From: Rhodothalassium salexigens DSM 2132
GTDB taxonomy: Bacteria; Pseudomonadota; Alphaproteobacteria; Sphingomonadales; Rhodothalassiaceae
Assembly (NCBI RefSeq): GCF_004341375.1
Contig: NZ_SLXO01000001.1
Location: 434,001 to 498,000, forward strand
DNA: 64,000 nt
Direction of reading: 5' to 3'
In this document: piece after piece, positions 27,422-36,305 of the stretch
How the letters are laid out: every line of letters starts with the position of its first letter
How positions within the stretch are numbered: position 1 is the first letter of the stretch
Notes under the pieces: model-generated
Told to the model about the DNA's origin: nothing
Databases searched by the model: none
What the model saw: only the letters and a program-made list of their open reading frames with translations
Program-made: the position numbers and the translations under genes

Positions 27422-27970
27422 TCAGGTCTTCGGCTGCTCGTCGCCCTTGGTCGCGGTGTCGCCTTGACTGGCGCTGTCGGAGGCAGTGTCGGGGGCGGTG
27501 TCGACGTCATTGGCCGGCGCCGGCTTGGTGTCTGCCTTGGCTTCGGTCTTGGCCGGCGTCTTGGCTTGGCCGCCCTTGGCCTTGGCCGGGCGCTGGCCGC
27601 CCTTCTTGGCCTGGCCCTTGTCGGCGGCGGGCTTGTCGCCATTGCCCTTGACCGGTTCGGTCTTCGAGCGCACGTCGCTGATCGCGTGCTTGAGCATCTT
27701 GACGCGCACGCCGTCGGCCAGATCCACGTCGACCTCATTGTCGTTGATCCGGTGGATTTTGCCGATGAACCCGCCGTTGGTCACCACGGTGTCGCCGCGG
27801 CGCAGGTTTTCCAGCATGGTGCGATGTTCCTTGGCGCGCTTCTGCTGGGGCCGGATAATCATGAAATAGAGAAGCACGACGAACAGGGCCAGGAACACCA
27901 GCGTGCTGCCGGCACCGCCCTGTGGCGGCGCGGAAGCCCCGTTCTGCAGAATCGTCAGCGCGTCGAACAT
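27422..27970 (-). CDS. yajC: Preprotein translocase accessory subunit YajC
   Basis: Small single-span membrane protein associated with SecDF. TM helix at residues 23-42 (TLVFLALFVVLLYFMIIRPQ), then the family motif RPQQKRAKEHRTML and a cytosolic small beta domain (RGDTVVTNGGFIGKI, about 59-73). The product is 182 residues, longer than the roughly 110 usual, because of a Lys/Ala/Pro/Asp-rich disordered tail (residues about 110-182). ATG 27970 has AAGGAG upstream; the in-frame extension to 28060 lacks support. A sigma-70-like promoter lies about 100 bases upstream. Confidence 0.95.
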   Translation of the reverse strand: MFDALTILQNGASAPPQGGAGSTLVFLALFVVLLYFMIIRPQQKRAKEHRTMLENLRRGDTVVTNGGFIGKIHRINDNEVDVDLADGVRVKMLKHAISDVRSKTEPVKGNGDKPAADKGQAKKGGQRPAKAKGGQAKTPAKTEAKADTKPAPANDVDTAPDTASDSASQGDTATKGDEQPKT

Positions 27971-28071
27971 GGTCACTCCTTTAAGGAACCGCCGCTTAAG
28001 GGCGCGGCTGGCCGTCGGATCGGCCCGGGGGGCGAAGGCGCCTGTGCGACGCACGGACACCTTTGTGGGGG

Positions 28072-28099
28072 ACTATAGTAGCCGCCGGCATGAATTCAA
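28072..28099 (-). promoter_or_regulatory. Sigma-70-type promoter for yajC-secDF
   Basis: On the minus strand TTGAAT (28094-28099), 16 bases, then TATAGT (28072-28077): four of six and five of six matches to TTGACA/TATAAT. The start of transcription would be near 28065, giving a leader of about 95 bases before yajC. It lies in the AT-richer gap after the NlpD-like gene. Confidence 0.5.
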
Positions 28100-28136
28100 C
28101 CGCATCGCAGCGCCAACCGGCCCGTTCCGGCGACGG

Positions 28137-29267
28137 CTAGCGCGCCGCCGTGACCTGTTCGAGGCGGCTTTTCGGATCGACGGGGCGGTTGTTGCGGCGC
28201 AGTTCGAAGTGCAGTTGCGGGCTTTCCACCAGGCCGGTCTGGCCCACATGGGCGATGATCTGGCGCCGGCGCACCTGCTCGCCCTTCGACACCAACAGCC
28301 GCTGATTATGGGCGTAGGCCGACACCCAGCCGCCGGCATGGCGGATCAGCAACAGCTTGCCATAGCCGGCCAGCCGGTCGCCGGCATAGACCACCGTGCC
28401 GGCTTCGGTGGCGCGCACCGGCGTGCCGGCGGGCGCGGCGATGTTGATGCCGTCGTTTTGCAGCCCGCCGCCCTTGGCGCCGAAGCTGGCGATGATCGTT
28501 CCCTCGACCGGCCAGGCGAAGCCCTGGCCGCTGCGCGCCGGCGGGTCGGGCAGATCGACCGTCCGGCGCACCACCGCCGGCTGTGCCTGCCCCGCCCCCG
28601 ACGGCAGCCGGAGCGTCTGCCCCACCGCCAGCGTATAGGGCGGGCGCAGATCGTTGACCCGCACCAGCGAGGCGAGCGTGACGCCATAGCGCTCGGCGAT
28701 GCCATAGCCGGTCTCGCCGCGCGCGACGGTGTGGAAGCGCGCCTCGGGCACCGCCAGCCGGTCGCCGGGGTGCACGGTATAGGGCGGGCTCAACCGGTTG
28801 GCGGCGATCACCTCGCGCACGCCGACCTTGTTGCGTTGGGCGATGGCGTAGACGGTATCGCCCTTGCGCACCATGACCACGCCGGTGGCACTGGTGGGCT
28901 TGGCGCGCGGCAACGGCCCGCCGCTGACCACCCGATAGCTGCCGGCCATGGCCCGCGGGCGGATGGCCGCGGCGCTCGCCCGGCGGCTCGGTGCGGGCTC
29001 GGCGCGCCGGGACCGGCTGGCCGCCAGGCTGCGGGCCGGCCGCGCCGGTGCCGCCTGGGAACTGGCCTGAGCCAGTCGGCGCGGGTCGGGCTTGGGGCGC
29101 GGCAGCGGCACCGGCTTGGGGCTGTTGCGGATCTTGTAGACCGGCTTGATGGTGGCATAGCGCGGCAGATTGGTGCCCGAGGCACACGCCGCGAGCAGCC
29201 CGGCCAGGGTCATGGCCAGCCCGATCCGCCACACGCGCCGGGGCTTACAATCGCTCCAGTCCACCAT
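28137..29267 (-). CDS. NlpD-like LysM/LytM lipoprotein (degenerate M23 domain)
   Basis: Outer-membrane-type lipoprotein, 376 residues: signal peptide with lipobox LLAAC (C28), a long basic Pro/Ala/Arg linker, two LysM repeats (about residues 130-172 and 176-216) and a C-terminal LytM/M23 domain (about 250-370). The zinc ligands of active M23 peptidases are not conserved: the first motif reads NDGINIAAPAG instead of HxGxD, and the last reads PQLHFELR instead of HLHFE. The same substitutions occur in NlpD/EnvC activators, so it probably activates an amidase at the division septum rather than cutting wall itself. Likely transcribed from a promoter placed directly before the ATG. Confidence 0.88.
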   Translation of the reverse strand: MVDWSDCKPRRVWRIGLAMTLAGLLAACASGTNLPRYATIKPVYKIRNSPKPVPLPRPKPDPRRLAQASSQAAPARPARSLAASRSRRAEPAPSRRASAAAIRPRAMAGSYRVVSGGPLPRAKPTSATGVVMVRKGDTVYAIAQRNKVGVREVIAANRLSPPYTVHPGDRLAVPEARFHTVARGETGYGIAERYGVTLASLVRVNDLRPPYTLAVGQTLRLPSGAGQAQPAVVRRTVDLPDPPARSGQGFAWPVEGTIIASFGAKGGGLQNDGINIAAPAGTPVRATEAGTVVYAGDRLAGYGKLLLIRHAGGWVSAYAHNQRLLVSKGEQVRRRQIIAHVGQTGLVESPQLHFELRRNNRPVDPKSRLEQVTAAR

Positions 29268-29275
29268 GGGCAGGG

Positions 29276-29304
29276 ACTATAGGCGAGTTGACCGAATCAG
29301 TCTA
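29276..29304 (-). promoter_or_regulatory. Promoter directly before the NlpD-like gene
   Basis: Minus strand TAGACT (29299-29304), 17 bases, TATAGT (29276-29281). Only eight bases separate the -10 from ATG 29267, so transcription would begin at or within a base or two of the start codon, and no ribosome-binding site is present. This predicts a leaderless transcript, unless the true promoter is elsewhere in the AT-rich 124-base gap. Confidence 0.42.
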
Positions 29305-29391
29305 GCGCCAGACAAACGGGGGCGGACATTTTCACAAAACATCGATGACCGGGATTTTATCTAATGATCGCCCACCGAATCCTTGCTGCGA

Positions 29392-30180
29392 CTATTTGAA
29401 CGGCCGCTCCAGGCGGTCGTTCAAGATCTTGCGGGTCTCGTGATGGGTCAGGTCCATATGCAGCGGCGTCACCGAGATCCAGCCCTCGCGCACATAGTGC
29501 AGGTCGCTTTCATGGCCCGGCCGGTCGACGGTGCGGGCCAGCCCGAACCAGAAATAGGTGAAGCCGCGCGGGTCCTTGCGCTCTTCGATCTGCATGCCGC
29601 CGATATCCCGCCGGCCCTGTTCGGTGACCCGGATGCCCTGGACCTCGTCGGGGTCGATGGCGGGGAAGTTGACGTTGATGAACACGCTCTCGGGCCAGCC
29701 GGTGGCCAGCAGCTCGCGCAGCAGACCGGGCGCGTGGGTGCGCGCGGTGTCCCACGGCGTGCGCGCCGGCCGGCGCAGGGTCTGGCTCAACGCCACCGAC
29801 GGGATGCCGGCCAGCGTGCCTTCCATGGCGCCGGCGATGGTGCCCGAATAGGTCACGTCCTCGGCCAGATTGGCGCCCCGGTTGACGCCCGAGAGCACCA
29901 GGGTCGGCCGCGCCTCGGCCATGATATGGTTGACCGCCATGGTCACGCAGTCGGTGGGCGTGCCCTGGACCGCGAAGCGCCGCTCGTCGAGCCGGCGCAC
30001 GCGCAACGGCGTGGTCAGGGTCAGCGAGTGCCCGGCGCCGGATTTTTCGGATTCCGGCGCCACCACCCAAACATCGTCGCTCAACTGGTGGGCGATCTCT
30101 TCGAGCACGGCGAGGCCCGGTGCGTTGATGCCGTCGTCATTGGTGATCAGGATGCGCGCGGGCGAGACGGGCTGGCTCAT
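29392..30180 (-). CDS. surE: 5'/3'-nucleotidase SurE
   Basis: Metal-dependent nucleoside monophosphate phosphatase, 262 residues, cytosolic. The N-terminal [20 protein letters not shown] carries the two metal-binding Asp residues; [16 protein letters not shown] and [21 protein letters not shown] are the other SurE signatures. It is longer than E. coli SurE (253) by a few C-terminal residues. Its start overlaps the serS stop (ATGA at 30177-30180), the standard alphaproteobacterial serS-surE coupling. Confidence 0.96.
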   Translation of the reverse strand: MSQPVSPARILITNDDGINAPGLAVLEEIAHQLSDDVWVVAPESEKSGAGHSLTLTTPLRVRRLDERRFAVQGTPTDCVTMAVNHIMAEARPTLVLSGVNRGANLAEDVTYSGTIAGAMEGTLAGIPSVALSQTLRRPARTPWDTARTHAPGLLRELLATGWPESVFINVNFPAIDPDEVQGIRVTEQGRRDIGGMQIEERKDPRGFTYFWFGLARTVDRPGHESDLHYVREGWISVTPLHMDLTHHETRKILNDRLERPFK

Positions 30181-31451
30181 GACGCGGCGATCCTTTCCAG
30201 GCCGCCCATATAAGGCTTCAGCACCTCAGGGACGGCGATCGAACCGTCGGCGGCCTGATAGGCTTCCATGACCGCGATCAGCGTCCGGCCCACGGCGAGG
30301 CCCGAGCCGTTGAGGGTGTGACAGAAGCGCGTCTCGCGCTCGCCCTTGGGGCGGCAACGCAGGTTCATGCGCCGGGCCTGATAGTCGCCGGCCCACGACA
30401 CGCTGGAAATCTCGCGATAGCGCTGCTGACCGGCCAGCCACACCTCGATGTCGTAGGTGCGGCGCATGGTGGCGCCCAGATCGCCGGTGCACAGGGAGAC
30501 CACCCGATAGGCGAGCCCGAGTTTTTGCAGGATCGCCTCGGCGCAGCCCACCTTGCGCTCCTGCTCGGCCTCGCCGGCCTCGGGCGTGGTCACCGACACC
30601 AGTTCCACCTTGTTGAACTGGTGCTGGCGGATCATGCCGCGGGTGTCGCGCCCGGCGGCCCCGGCTTCCGAGCGGAAACAATAGGTCAGGGCGGCATAGC
30701 GGCGCGGCAGGCTCTCTTCCTCGACGATCTGTTCGCGGTGCAGGTTGGTCAGCGTCACCTCGGCGGTGGGGATCAGCCAGCGGTCGTCGGTGGTGCGGAA
30801 CAGGTCGTCGGCGAACTTGGGCAACTGCCCGGTCCCGAACAGCGCGTCCTCGCGCACCAGCACCGGCGTGGTCACCTCTTCATAGCCGTGGTCGGCGGTC
30901 TGCACGTCGAGCATGAACTGGCCCAAGGCCCGTTCAAGCCGGGCGAGCGCGCCCTTGAGCACCACGAAGCGGCTGCCCGACAGCGCCGCGGCAGCCTCGA
31001 AATCCATCTGGCCCAGCGCCTCGCCGAGCGCGAAATGCTCGCGCGGCTCGAAGTCGAAGGCGGCCGGCGTGCCCCAGCGGCGCAACTCCACATTGTCGTT
31101 CTCGTCGGCGCCGTCGGGGACGTCGTCGGCCGGCGTATTGGGCAGCCAGGCCAGCGCCTCGGTCAACTGGGTCTCGACCCGGTCGCGCTCGGCCTCCAAC
31201 TCGGCCAGGCGGGTCTTGAGCCCGGCCACCTCGTCGATCAGCGCCTGGGCGTCCTCGCCCGCCTTCTTGGCCCGGCCGATGTCCTTGGACGCGGCGTTGC
31301 GGCGGCTTTGTGCCTCCTGCGCCTCGGTGATCAGGGCGCGGCGGCGCGCGTCCAGGTCCAGCAGGTCCGCCGACCGGGGCTCCAGCCCGCGGCGGGCGAG
31401 CCCGGCGTCGAAGGCGGCGGGATTGTCTCGGATGGCCTTGATATCGAACAT
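30177..31451 (-). CDS. serS: Seryl-tRNA synthetase
   Basis: Class II synthetase charging tRNA-Ser; 424 residues. An N-terminal coiled-coil arm that binds the tRNA long variable arm spans about residues 27-103 ([20 protein letters not shown] region). The catalytic core has [20 protein letters not shown], motif 2 [20 protein letters not shown] and motif 3 [20 protein letters not shown]. It lies 51 bases downstream of tatC and overlaps surE. Confidence 0.97.
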   Translation of the reverse strand: MFDIKAIRDNPAAFDAGLARRGLEPRSADLLDLDARRRALITEAQEAQSRRNAASKDIGRAKKAGEDAQALIDEVAGLKTRLAELEAERDRVETQLTEALAWLPNTPADDVPDGADENDNVELRRWGTPAAFDFEPREHFALGEALGQMDFEAAAALSGSRFVVLKGALARLERALGQFMLDVQTADHGYEEVTTPVLVREDALFGTGQLPKFADDLFRTTDDRWLIPTAEVTLTNLHREQIVEEESLPRRYAALTYCFRSEAGAAGRDTRGMIRQHQFNKVELVSVTTPEAGEAEQERKVGCAEAILQKLGLAYRVVSLCTGDLGATMRRTYDIEVWLAGQQRYREISSVSWAGDYQARRMNLRCRPKGERETRFCHTLNGSGLAVGRTLIAVMEAYQAADGSIAVPEVLKPYMGGLERIAAS

Positions 31452-31502
31452 GGGCGGAACAGCACTCGGGATGCGTGGGCGGGACCCCTCGCGCCGGCCC
31501 GG

Positions 31503-32345
31503 TCAGCCGTCGCCGGCGTCCGCGTCGTCCTGCGACGCCTGCCGGCGGGCCGAATAGGCGATGGCGAGGATGGACAACTCATAGAGAAGCAGCAGGGGCA
31601 TGCCAAGGGCGATCTGGCTGATCACGTCGGGCGGCGTGATCAACGCGGCGCCGGCGAACACCAGCACGATGGCGTATTTGCGCCAACGCCGCAGGGTAAC
31701 GGCGGTGATCAGCCCGGCGCGCCCCAACAGCGTCAGCAGCACCGGCAACTGAAACGAAATCCCGAACGCCAGGATCAGCTTGGTGACGATGTCGAAATAC
31801 TCGATGACGCGCGGTTCCTGCTCGACCGGCAGGGCGTCGTTGCCGAGCCCGCGACCCTGGGCGATCAGGAAATCCCACGCCAGCGGCATGATGAAATAGT
31901 AGACTAGGCCGGCGCCAAGCGCGAACAGCACCGGCGTCGCCAACAAGAACGGCAAAAACGCCTTCTTCTCCCGGCGATAGAGGCCCGGTGCCACGAACCG
32001 CCAGACCTGGAAGGCGAATAACGGAAACGCGATCACCACCGCGCCGAAGAAGCCGATCTTGATCTTGACCAGAAAGCCCTCGTGCAGGCCGGTGAAGATC
32101 ATCCGCCCGCTGCCCTGGTCGGCCAGGATCTGGCGGTAGGGCTCGACCAGGAAGCTGAAGATCGGCCCGGCAAAGGCATAGGCGACGCCAAAAGCGATCA
32201 GAAAACCGATCAGCGCATAGAGGAGGCGCTGGCGCAACTCGACCAGATGGCTCAACAGCGGCGCACGGCTGGCCTCGATCGCGGCCTGGTCGTCGGCAGG
32301 GCGCGCACCATTGGGGCTTCGGGTCCCGGTTCTGGGGCTGGCCAT
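31503..32345 (-). CDS. tatC: Sec-independent translocase subunit TatC
   Basis: Polytopic core receptor of the Tat pathway for folded proteins, 280 residues with six predicted TM helices. The family hallmark [20 protein letters not shown] starts near residue 33, and the periplasmic block around [12 protein letters not shown] and helix [20 protein letters not shown] are conserved. A roughly 25-residue Arg/Pro-rich N-terminus precedes the core. It begins three bases after the tatB stop in a tatABC operon. Confidence 0.96.
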   Translation of the reverse strand: MASPRTGTRSPNGARPADDQAAIEASRAPLLSHLVELRQRLLYALIGFLIAFGVAYAFAGPIFSFLVEPYRQILADQGSGRMIFTGLHEGFLVKIKIGFFGAVVIAFPLFAFQVWRFVAPGLYRREKKAFLPFLLATPVLFALGAGLVYYFIMPLAWDFLIAQGRGLGNDALPVEQEPRVIEYFDIVTKLILAFGISFQLPVLLTLLGRAGLITAVTLRRWRKYAIVLVFAGAALITPPDVISQIALGMPLLLLYELSILAIAYSARRQASQDDADAGDG

Positions 32346-32348
32346 GGT

Positions 32349-32912
32349 CTAGCGGCCCTCCCCGGCCCGGTCGGCTGCGGCGGGCGTTTCGGCCCCGGTT
32401 CCGGGCCCCGCCTCCGGCCCCTTCTTGGGCGCCGGCTCGGTCATGGGCGCCGTTTCGGCATCGCCGGTCGCCTCGGTGTCGCGGATCGGCGCGGCGTCGC
32501 CCGACCCGTCGGGCCAGGTTTCCCCCGGCGTTGCGGCGGCCGGCTGGGGCGCCCCGGAGGTCGGGTCATAGCCGCCGTCGGGCGTGGCGATACCCGGCGT
32601 GGCGGGCGCCGCCGGTGCCGCCGATGTCTGGGGACCGCGCGGCAGATCCTTGCGCTGTTCGGTGGCGCGCGCCTGGGTTGCGGGATCGTCGATGCGGTTG
32701 TTTTGCAGGGCCTGGGCCTGGCGCTTGAGCTCGTCGAGCTCGGCCTCGCGCGCGATCTGGTCGAGCCCCGACTGAAACTCGCCGGCGAAGCTGCGCAGCT
32801 TGTGCATCAACGCGCCCACGGTGCGCATCACCTTGGGCAGGTCTTTCGGGCCCACCACCAGCAGGGTGACGATCATCACCAGGATCAATTCGGTCCAGTG
32901 CAGGTCAAACAT
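32349..32912 (-). CDS. tatB: Sec-independent translocase subunit TatB
   Basis: Single-span Tat receptor subunit, 187 residues. The start FDLHWTELILVMIVTLLVVG holds the short TM helix with the TatB-specific Glu, followed by GPKDLPKVMRTVG, an amphipathic helix, and a long acidic/Pro/Ala-rich disordered tail (about residues 75-187) of variable sequence in the family. It lies between tatA and tatC, which separates it from the similar TatA protein. Confidence 0.94.
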   Translation of the reverse strand: MFDLHWTELILVMIVTLLVVGPKDLPKVMRTVGALMHKLRSFAGEFQSGLDQIAREAELDELKRQAQALQNNRIDDPATQARATEQRKDLPRGPQTSAAPAAPATPGIATPDGGYDPTSGAPQPAAATPGETWPDGSGDAAPIRDTEATGDAETAPMTEPAPKKGPEAGPGTGAETPAAADRAGEGR

Positions 32913-32955
32913 GCCGCATCATCCTCCCCGACCGGCGGTCTCGACGCGCCGGCGG

Positions 32956-33207
32956 TCAGGAACGGGCGTTGTCCTTGGTCTCGGCCCGCTGCTCGGCCAC
33001 CGGCGTCTCGCGCGCGTCGGTGATCGACTTGGCCTGGTCGGCGCGGTCGGCCGCCTCGCCGTCGTCGGCGTCGCCCTCGCGCAGGCCCTTGCGGAAACTG
33101 GTAATGCCCTTGGCCACATCGCCCATCAACTCGGAGACCTTGCCCCGGCCGAACAGCAACAGCACCAAGACGGCGATCACGATAATCTGCCAAACGCTGA
33201 CACCCAT
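32956..33207 (-). CDS. tatA: Sec-independent translocase subunit TatA
   Basis: Pore-forming Tat subunit, 83 residues: an N-terminal TM helix ([20 protein letters not shown]) with the conserved FGRGK hinge, an amphipathic helix ([18 protein letters not shown]) and a short charged tail. ATG 33207 is nine bases after AAGGAG; an in-frame extension to 33462 is ruled out because it would bury the TM helix. A tandem repeat lies immediately upstream. Confidence 0.95.
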   Translation of the reverse strand: MGVSVWQIIVIAVLVLLLFGRGKVSELMGDVAKGITSFRKGLREGDADDGEAADRADQAKSITDARETPVAEQRAETKDNARS

Positions 33208-33220
33208 CTGGTCTTCTCCT

Positions 33221-33309
33221 TGTGCCGGCCAGTTGCGCCGACTCCTTGTGCCGGCCGGTTGCGCCGACGCCCTATGCCGGCTGGTTGCGCCGACGTTCGT
33301 GTGCCGGCC
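33221..33309. repeat. Tandem 26-bp repeat upstream of tatA
   Basis: Three full imperfect units (33221-33246, 33247-33272, 33273-33298) share TGTGCCGGCCGGTTGCGCCG plus six bases, followed by a partial fourth unit (33300-33309). They end 13 bases before the tatA start codon and abut its ribosome-binding site, in the gap between the ABC ATPase and tatA. They are not part of any likely reading frame. Confidence 0.8.
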
Positions 33310-33373
33310 CTGGTCGGTGCGGGCGGCGCCGATGGCGCCCGGCCCGCCGCGCCGGCGTTCTCGCCGCCCCCGC

Positions 33374-34564
33374 TTACGCCGGTTCGCCCGTCTCGTCCAT
33401 GGGAAAACAACGCAGGCTGCCCGGTTCGGCGATGACGCCCAAGGTTTCGCCGGGGCGGACACCGAGCCGCCGGTCGACCTCCATCATCGCGTCGCCGGCG
33501 CCTTCGGGCAAGGCCAGCGTCACCTGCTGCACCGGCCCGACCAGGCGCACGTCCCTGACCCGCGCCGGCACGCCCCGTCCGGCGAGGTCGCTGTGGCTTG
33601 CGTCGGCCGGCGCGGGGCGCAGGTCGCCGCCGCGGATCATCACCCGGCAACGGGTGGGCGGCGCACCGGCGGCCATGGCCGGCGGCAGCGCCACAGCACC
33701 GAACGGGGTCCGCGCCGCGCCGTTCTCGACCGGACAGATCAGCGTGTTGGTGCGGCCCAGAAAGGTCATCACGAACGCGTCCGCCGGCTGGAAATAGACC
33801 GCCTCGGGGGTGCCGCTTTGCACCACCCGCCCGGCGCGCATGACCACCAGCCGGTCGGCAAGCGCCATGGCCTCTTCGGGGTCGTGGGTGACGATCAGCG
33901 TCGGCACCCGGCGCCGCGCCAGCACCGCCAGGGTCGCCGCCCGCACCTCGGCGCGCAGGGTCACGTCGAGGCTGGAGAACGGCTCGTCCATCAGCATCAC
34001 GTCGGGCTCGGGCGCCAGCGCGCGTGCCAGCGCCACGCGCTGCTGCTCGCCACCCGACAGTTCATGCGGGAACGCCTGCGCCTTGTGCGCCAGCGCCACC
34101 TGGTCGAGCAAGGCGGCGACCCGAGCGCGCCGGTCGTCGGCCGGCAGGTGCGCGATGCCGAACGCCAGATTGCCGGCCACGGTCAGGTGCGGAAACAGGG
34201 CGAAATCCTGCAGTACCAGGCCCACACGGCGCTTTTCCGGCGCCACGAAGCGCCCGCTGGCGGCGTCGGCGACCACCCGCCCGCCAACCAGCACCCGGCC
34301 CCGGTCGGGGCGTTCGAGCCCGGCGGCCAGGCGCAGACAACTGGTCTTGCCGCAGCCCGACGGCCCCAGCAAACACACCACTTCGCCCTCGCCCACATCG
34401 AGCGTGACACCCGCCACCGCCGAGGGGCCGCCGCGCGTGTAGCTGAGCGCCACATCGTCGAGCGCCAGCCCCGCCGCCGGTTTCGGCGCTGGCCGCGCGG
34501 CCGCCCCCGCCGCATCATCGGACACAAACCCCGGCCGCCCGTTCAGTGCATCGGCTGCGATCAT
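33374..34564 (-). CDS. Orphan ABC transporter ATPase (FbpC/PotA-like, with TOBE domain)
   Basis: A 396-residue ATPase of the family that energises iron(III), spermidine, thiamine or molybdate importers. Walker [11 protein letters not shown] (about residues 68-77), [20 protein letters not shown], Walker [13 protein letters not shown], and H-loop [12 protein letters not shown] are intact. A C-terminal TOBE-like region (about 300-385) follows. No permease or binding protein is in the window, so the substrate is unknown. It overlaps the scpB stop (ATGA at 34561-34564) and so appears to belong to the scpAB transcript, ending 166 bases before tatA. Confidence 0.87.
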   Translation of the reverse strand: MIAADALNGRPGFVSDDAAGAAARPAPKPAAGLALDDVALSYTRGGPSAVAGVTLDVGEGEVVCLLGPSGCGKTSCLRLAAGLERPDRGRVLVGGRVVADAASGRFVAPEKRRVGLVLQDFALFPHLTVAGNLAFGIAHLPADDRRARVAALLDQVALAHKAQAFPHELSGGEQQRVALARALAPEPDVMLMDEPFSSLDVTLRAEVRAATLAVLARRRVPTLIVTHDPEEAMALADRLVVMRAGRVVQSGTPEAVYFQPADAFVMTFLGRTNTLICPVENGAARTPFGAVALPPAMAAGAPPTRCRVMIRGGDLRPAPADASHSDLAGRGVPARVRDVRLVGPVQQVTLALPEGAGDAMMEVDRRLGVRPGETLGVIAEPGSLRCFPMDETGEPA

Positions 34565-35364
34565 GATCCCTCCTGCCCTGGCGCCGGTCCCCGACGGCCC
34601 GCCGCCAGGTCGCCCAAAGTCGCCTCGTCTTGGTGGCTCGTCTCGGTCACGGCGTCGCGCTCATCGTCTGCCTCGTCGTCTGCGTCATCCGCGTCGTCTG
34701 CGTCGTCTGCGTCGTCCGCCGCGTCGGGGCCAAGCCGGTCGAACGCCGCGTCGACGCTGTCGAGCAGGCCGGCCGCCTTGAGGTCGGCAAGACCGGGCAG
34801 CGCGTCAAGGCTGTCGAGGCCGAAATCGACCAGAAACGCGTCGGTGGTGCCATAGGTGAGCGGCCGGCCCGGCGTCTGGCGCCGACCGCGCGGCTTGATC
34901 CAGCCGGCGGCCAGGAGCACGTCGAGCGTGCCCTTCGAGATCGACACGCCCCGGATATCCTCGATCTCGGCGCGGGTCACCGGCTGGTGATAGGCGACGA
35001 TCGCCAGCGTCTCGACCCCGGCGCGGCTAAGCTTGCGGGTTTCGTCCACCTCGCGACGCATCAGATGGGCCAGGTCGGCGGCGGTGCGGAACTGCCAGCG
35101 CCCGCCCACGCGCACCAGATTGATGCCCCGGTCGGCATAGTCGGCTTCAAGCCGTGCCAGGCAGGCGGCCACATCGACGCCGGCGCCCAGGCGCTGCGCC
35201 AGATCGGCGACGCTCAACGGCGTCTCGGCGGCGAACAACAGGGCTTCGCAGCGGCGCACCGCCTCCATCCGCTCGGACGCCGCGTCCGGGTCGGTGGCGC
35301 CCGGCGACGCAGTGGACGAGCACTCGGATCGGGGCGGTTCGGGATCGGGCGACGGGTCGGTCAT
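34561..35364 (-). CDS. scpB: Segregation and condensation protein ScpB
   Basis: Kleisin-associated winged-helix subunit of the SMC-ScpAB condensin; 267 residues. The core spans about residues 30-190, with RRCEALLFAAETPLSVADLAQ, the second winged helix EVDETRKLSRAGVETLAIVAYHQPVTRAEIEDIRGV and the family end GRPLTYGTTDAFLVDFGLDSL. The C-terminal tail contains a repetitive Asp/Asp/Ala run, encoded by an imperfect 9-base DNA repeat near 34661-34730. ATG 35364 has GGAG upstream; the upstream frame overlaps scpA and is not used. It overlaps the ABC ATPase start. Confidence 0.92.
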   Translation of the reverse strand: MTDPSPDPEPPRSECSSTASPGATDPDAASERMEAVRRCEALLFAAETPLSVADLAQRLGAGVDVAACLARLEADYADRGINLVRVGGRWQFRTAADLAHLMRREVDETRKLSRAGVETLAIVAYHQPVTRAEIEDIRGVSISKGTLDVLLAAGWIKPRGRRQTPGRPLTYGTTDAFLVDFGLDSLDALPGLADLKAAGLLDSVDAAFDRLGPDAADDADDADDADDADDEADDERDAVTETSHQDEATLGDLAAGRRGPAPGQEGS

Positions 35365-35408
35365 CGGCGGTCCGCTCTCCCTGGCGGTGGGCGTGGCACA
35401 GGCCGCGG

Positions 35409-36305
35409 TCAGGTCCGCGACGGCGGCTCGGCCGGCGGGGGCGGCCCGGCCGGCTCGCCGGTATCGGGCTCGCCGGTGTCGGGCTCGCCGGTGTCGGGAC
35501 CCGCACCCGGGCGCCCGGCCTTGAGATAGAGCGGCCCGAACACCTGGCCCTGGTGCAGGCCCACGCGGCCCTGCTTGGCCAGTTCTAGACTGGCGGCGAA
35601 CAGCGAGGCAACGGCCGACTGCCGGATCGGCCCGCTGGCGTGTTCGGGGGGCAGAAAGTCCTTGAGCAGGGTCCAGTCGAGCGCCTGGCCCAACAGCGAC
35701 GACAGCCGCGCCAGCGCCTCGTCGAGCGTATAGACCGGGCGCCGGGCGATGTGCATGTGCCGCGCGGTCCGGCGCCGGTCGATCTGCGCATAGGCGCGCA
35801 GCAGATCGTAGAGCGACACCTGGTAGCGCGCCTTGGCGACGGTCACCACGCCTTCGGGCGCGCCCCGGGCCAGCACGTCGCGCCCCAACCGGTCGCGCGC
35901 CAGCAACCGCGCGCCGGCCTCGCGCATGGCCTCCAGCCGTTGCAGGCGCAATTGCAAGCGCAACGCCAGATCCTCGGCCGACGGCTCTTCGTCGTCGGCG
36001 TCGGGCGGCAACAACAGTCGCGACTTGAGATAGGCGAGCCAAGCGGCCATGACCAGATAATCGGCGGCCAGTTCCAGATTGAGCCGCCGCGCCTCGGTGA
36101 CGAAGGCCAGATACTGTTCGGCCAGATCCCGGATCGACAACCGGGCCAGGTCCACCTTCTGCCGCCGCGCCAGCACCAGCAGCAGATCGAGCGGCCCCTC
36201 GAAGCCGTCCAGGTCGACCACCAAGGCGGCCCCGGCCCCCTCCCCAGCAGCACCCGACGCAGCGTCGGCCAGGGCCCAGTCGGCGTCTCTGCCCGCCCCG
36301 GCCAT
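35409..36305 (-). CDS. scpA: Segregation and condensation protein ScpA (kleisin)
   Basis: Kleisin bridging the SMC heads in chromosome condensation; 298 residues. The N-terminal helical domain contains the hallmark VDLDGFEGPLDLLLVLARRQ (about residues 29-48) and LAADYLVMAAWLAYLKSRLLLP. The C-terminal winged helix includes SAVASLFAASLELAKQGRV and GPLYL. The tail carries a DTGEP pentapeptide repeated several times (15-base DNA units around 35459-35505). The start shares TGATG with the stop of the M50 protease gene, and scpB follows after 44 bases. Confidence 0.93.
   Translation of the reverse strand: MAGAGRDADWALADAASGAAGEGAGAALVVDLDGFEGPLDLLLVLARRQKVDLARLSIRDLAEQYLAFVTEARRLNLELAADYLVMAAWLAYLKSRLLLPPDADDEEPSAEDLALRLQLRLQRLEAMREAGARLLARDRLGRDVLARGAPEGVVTVAKARYQVSLYDLLRAYAQIDRRRTARHMHIARRPVYTLDEALARLSSLLGQALDWTLLKDFLPPEHASGPIRQSAVASLFAASLELAKQGRVGLHQGQVFGPLYLKAGRPGAGPDTGEPDTGEPDTGEPAGPPPPAEPPSRT

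Noticed and set aside
25643-28078. An 811-codon plus-strand frame
   Set aside because: Antisense to secD, yajC and part of secF; low-complexity composition and no ribosome-binding site.
33221-33309. CRISPR array
   Set aside because: Units are contiguous tandem repeats without spacers and no cas genes are present.
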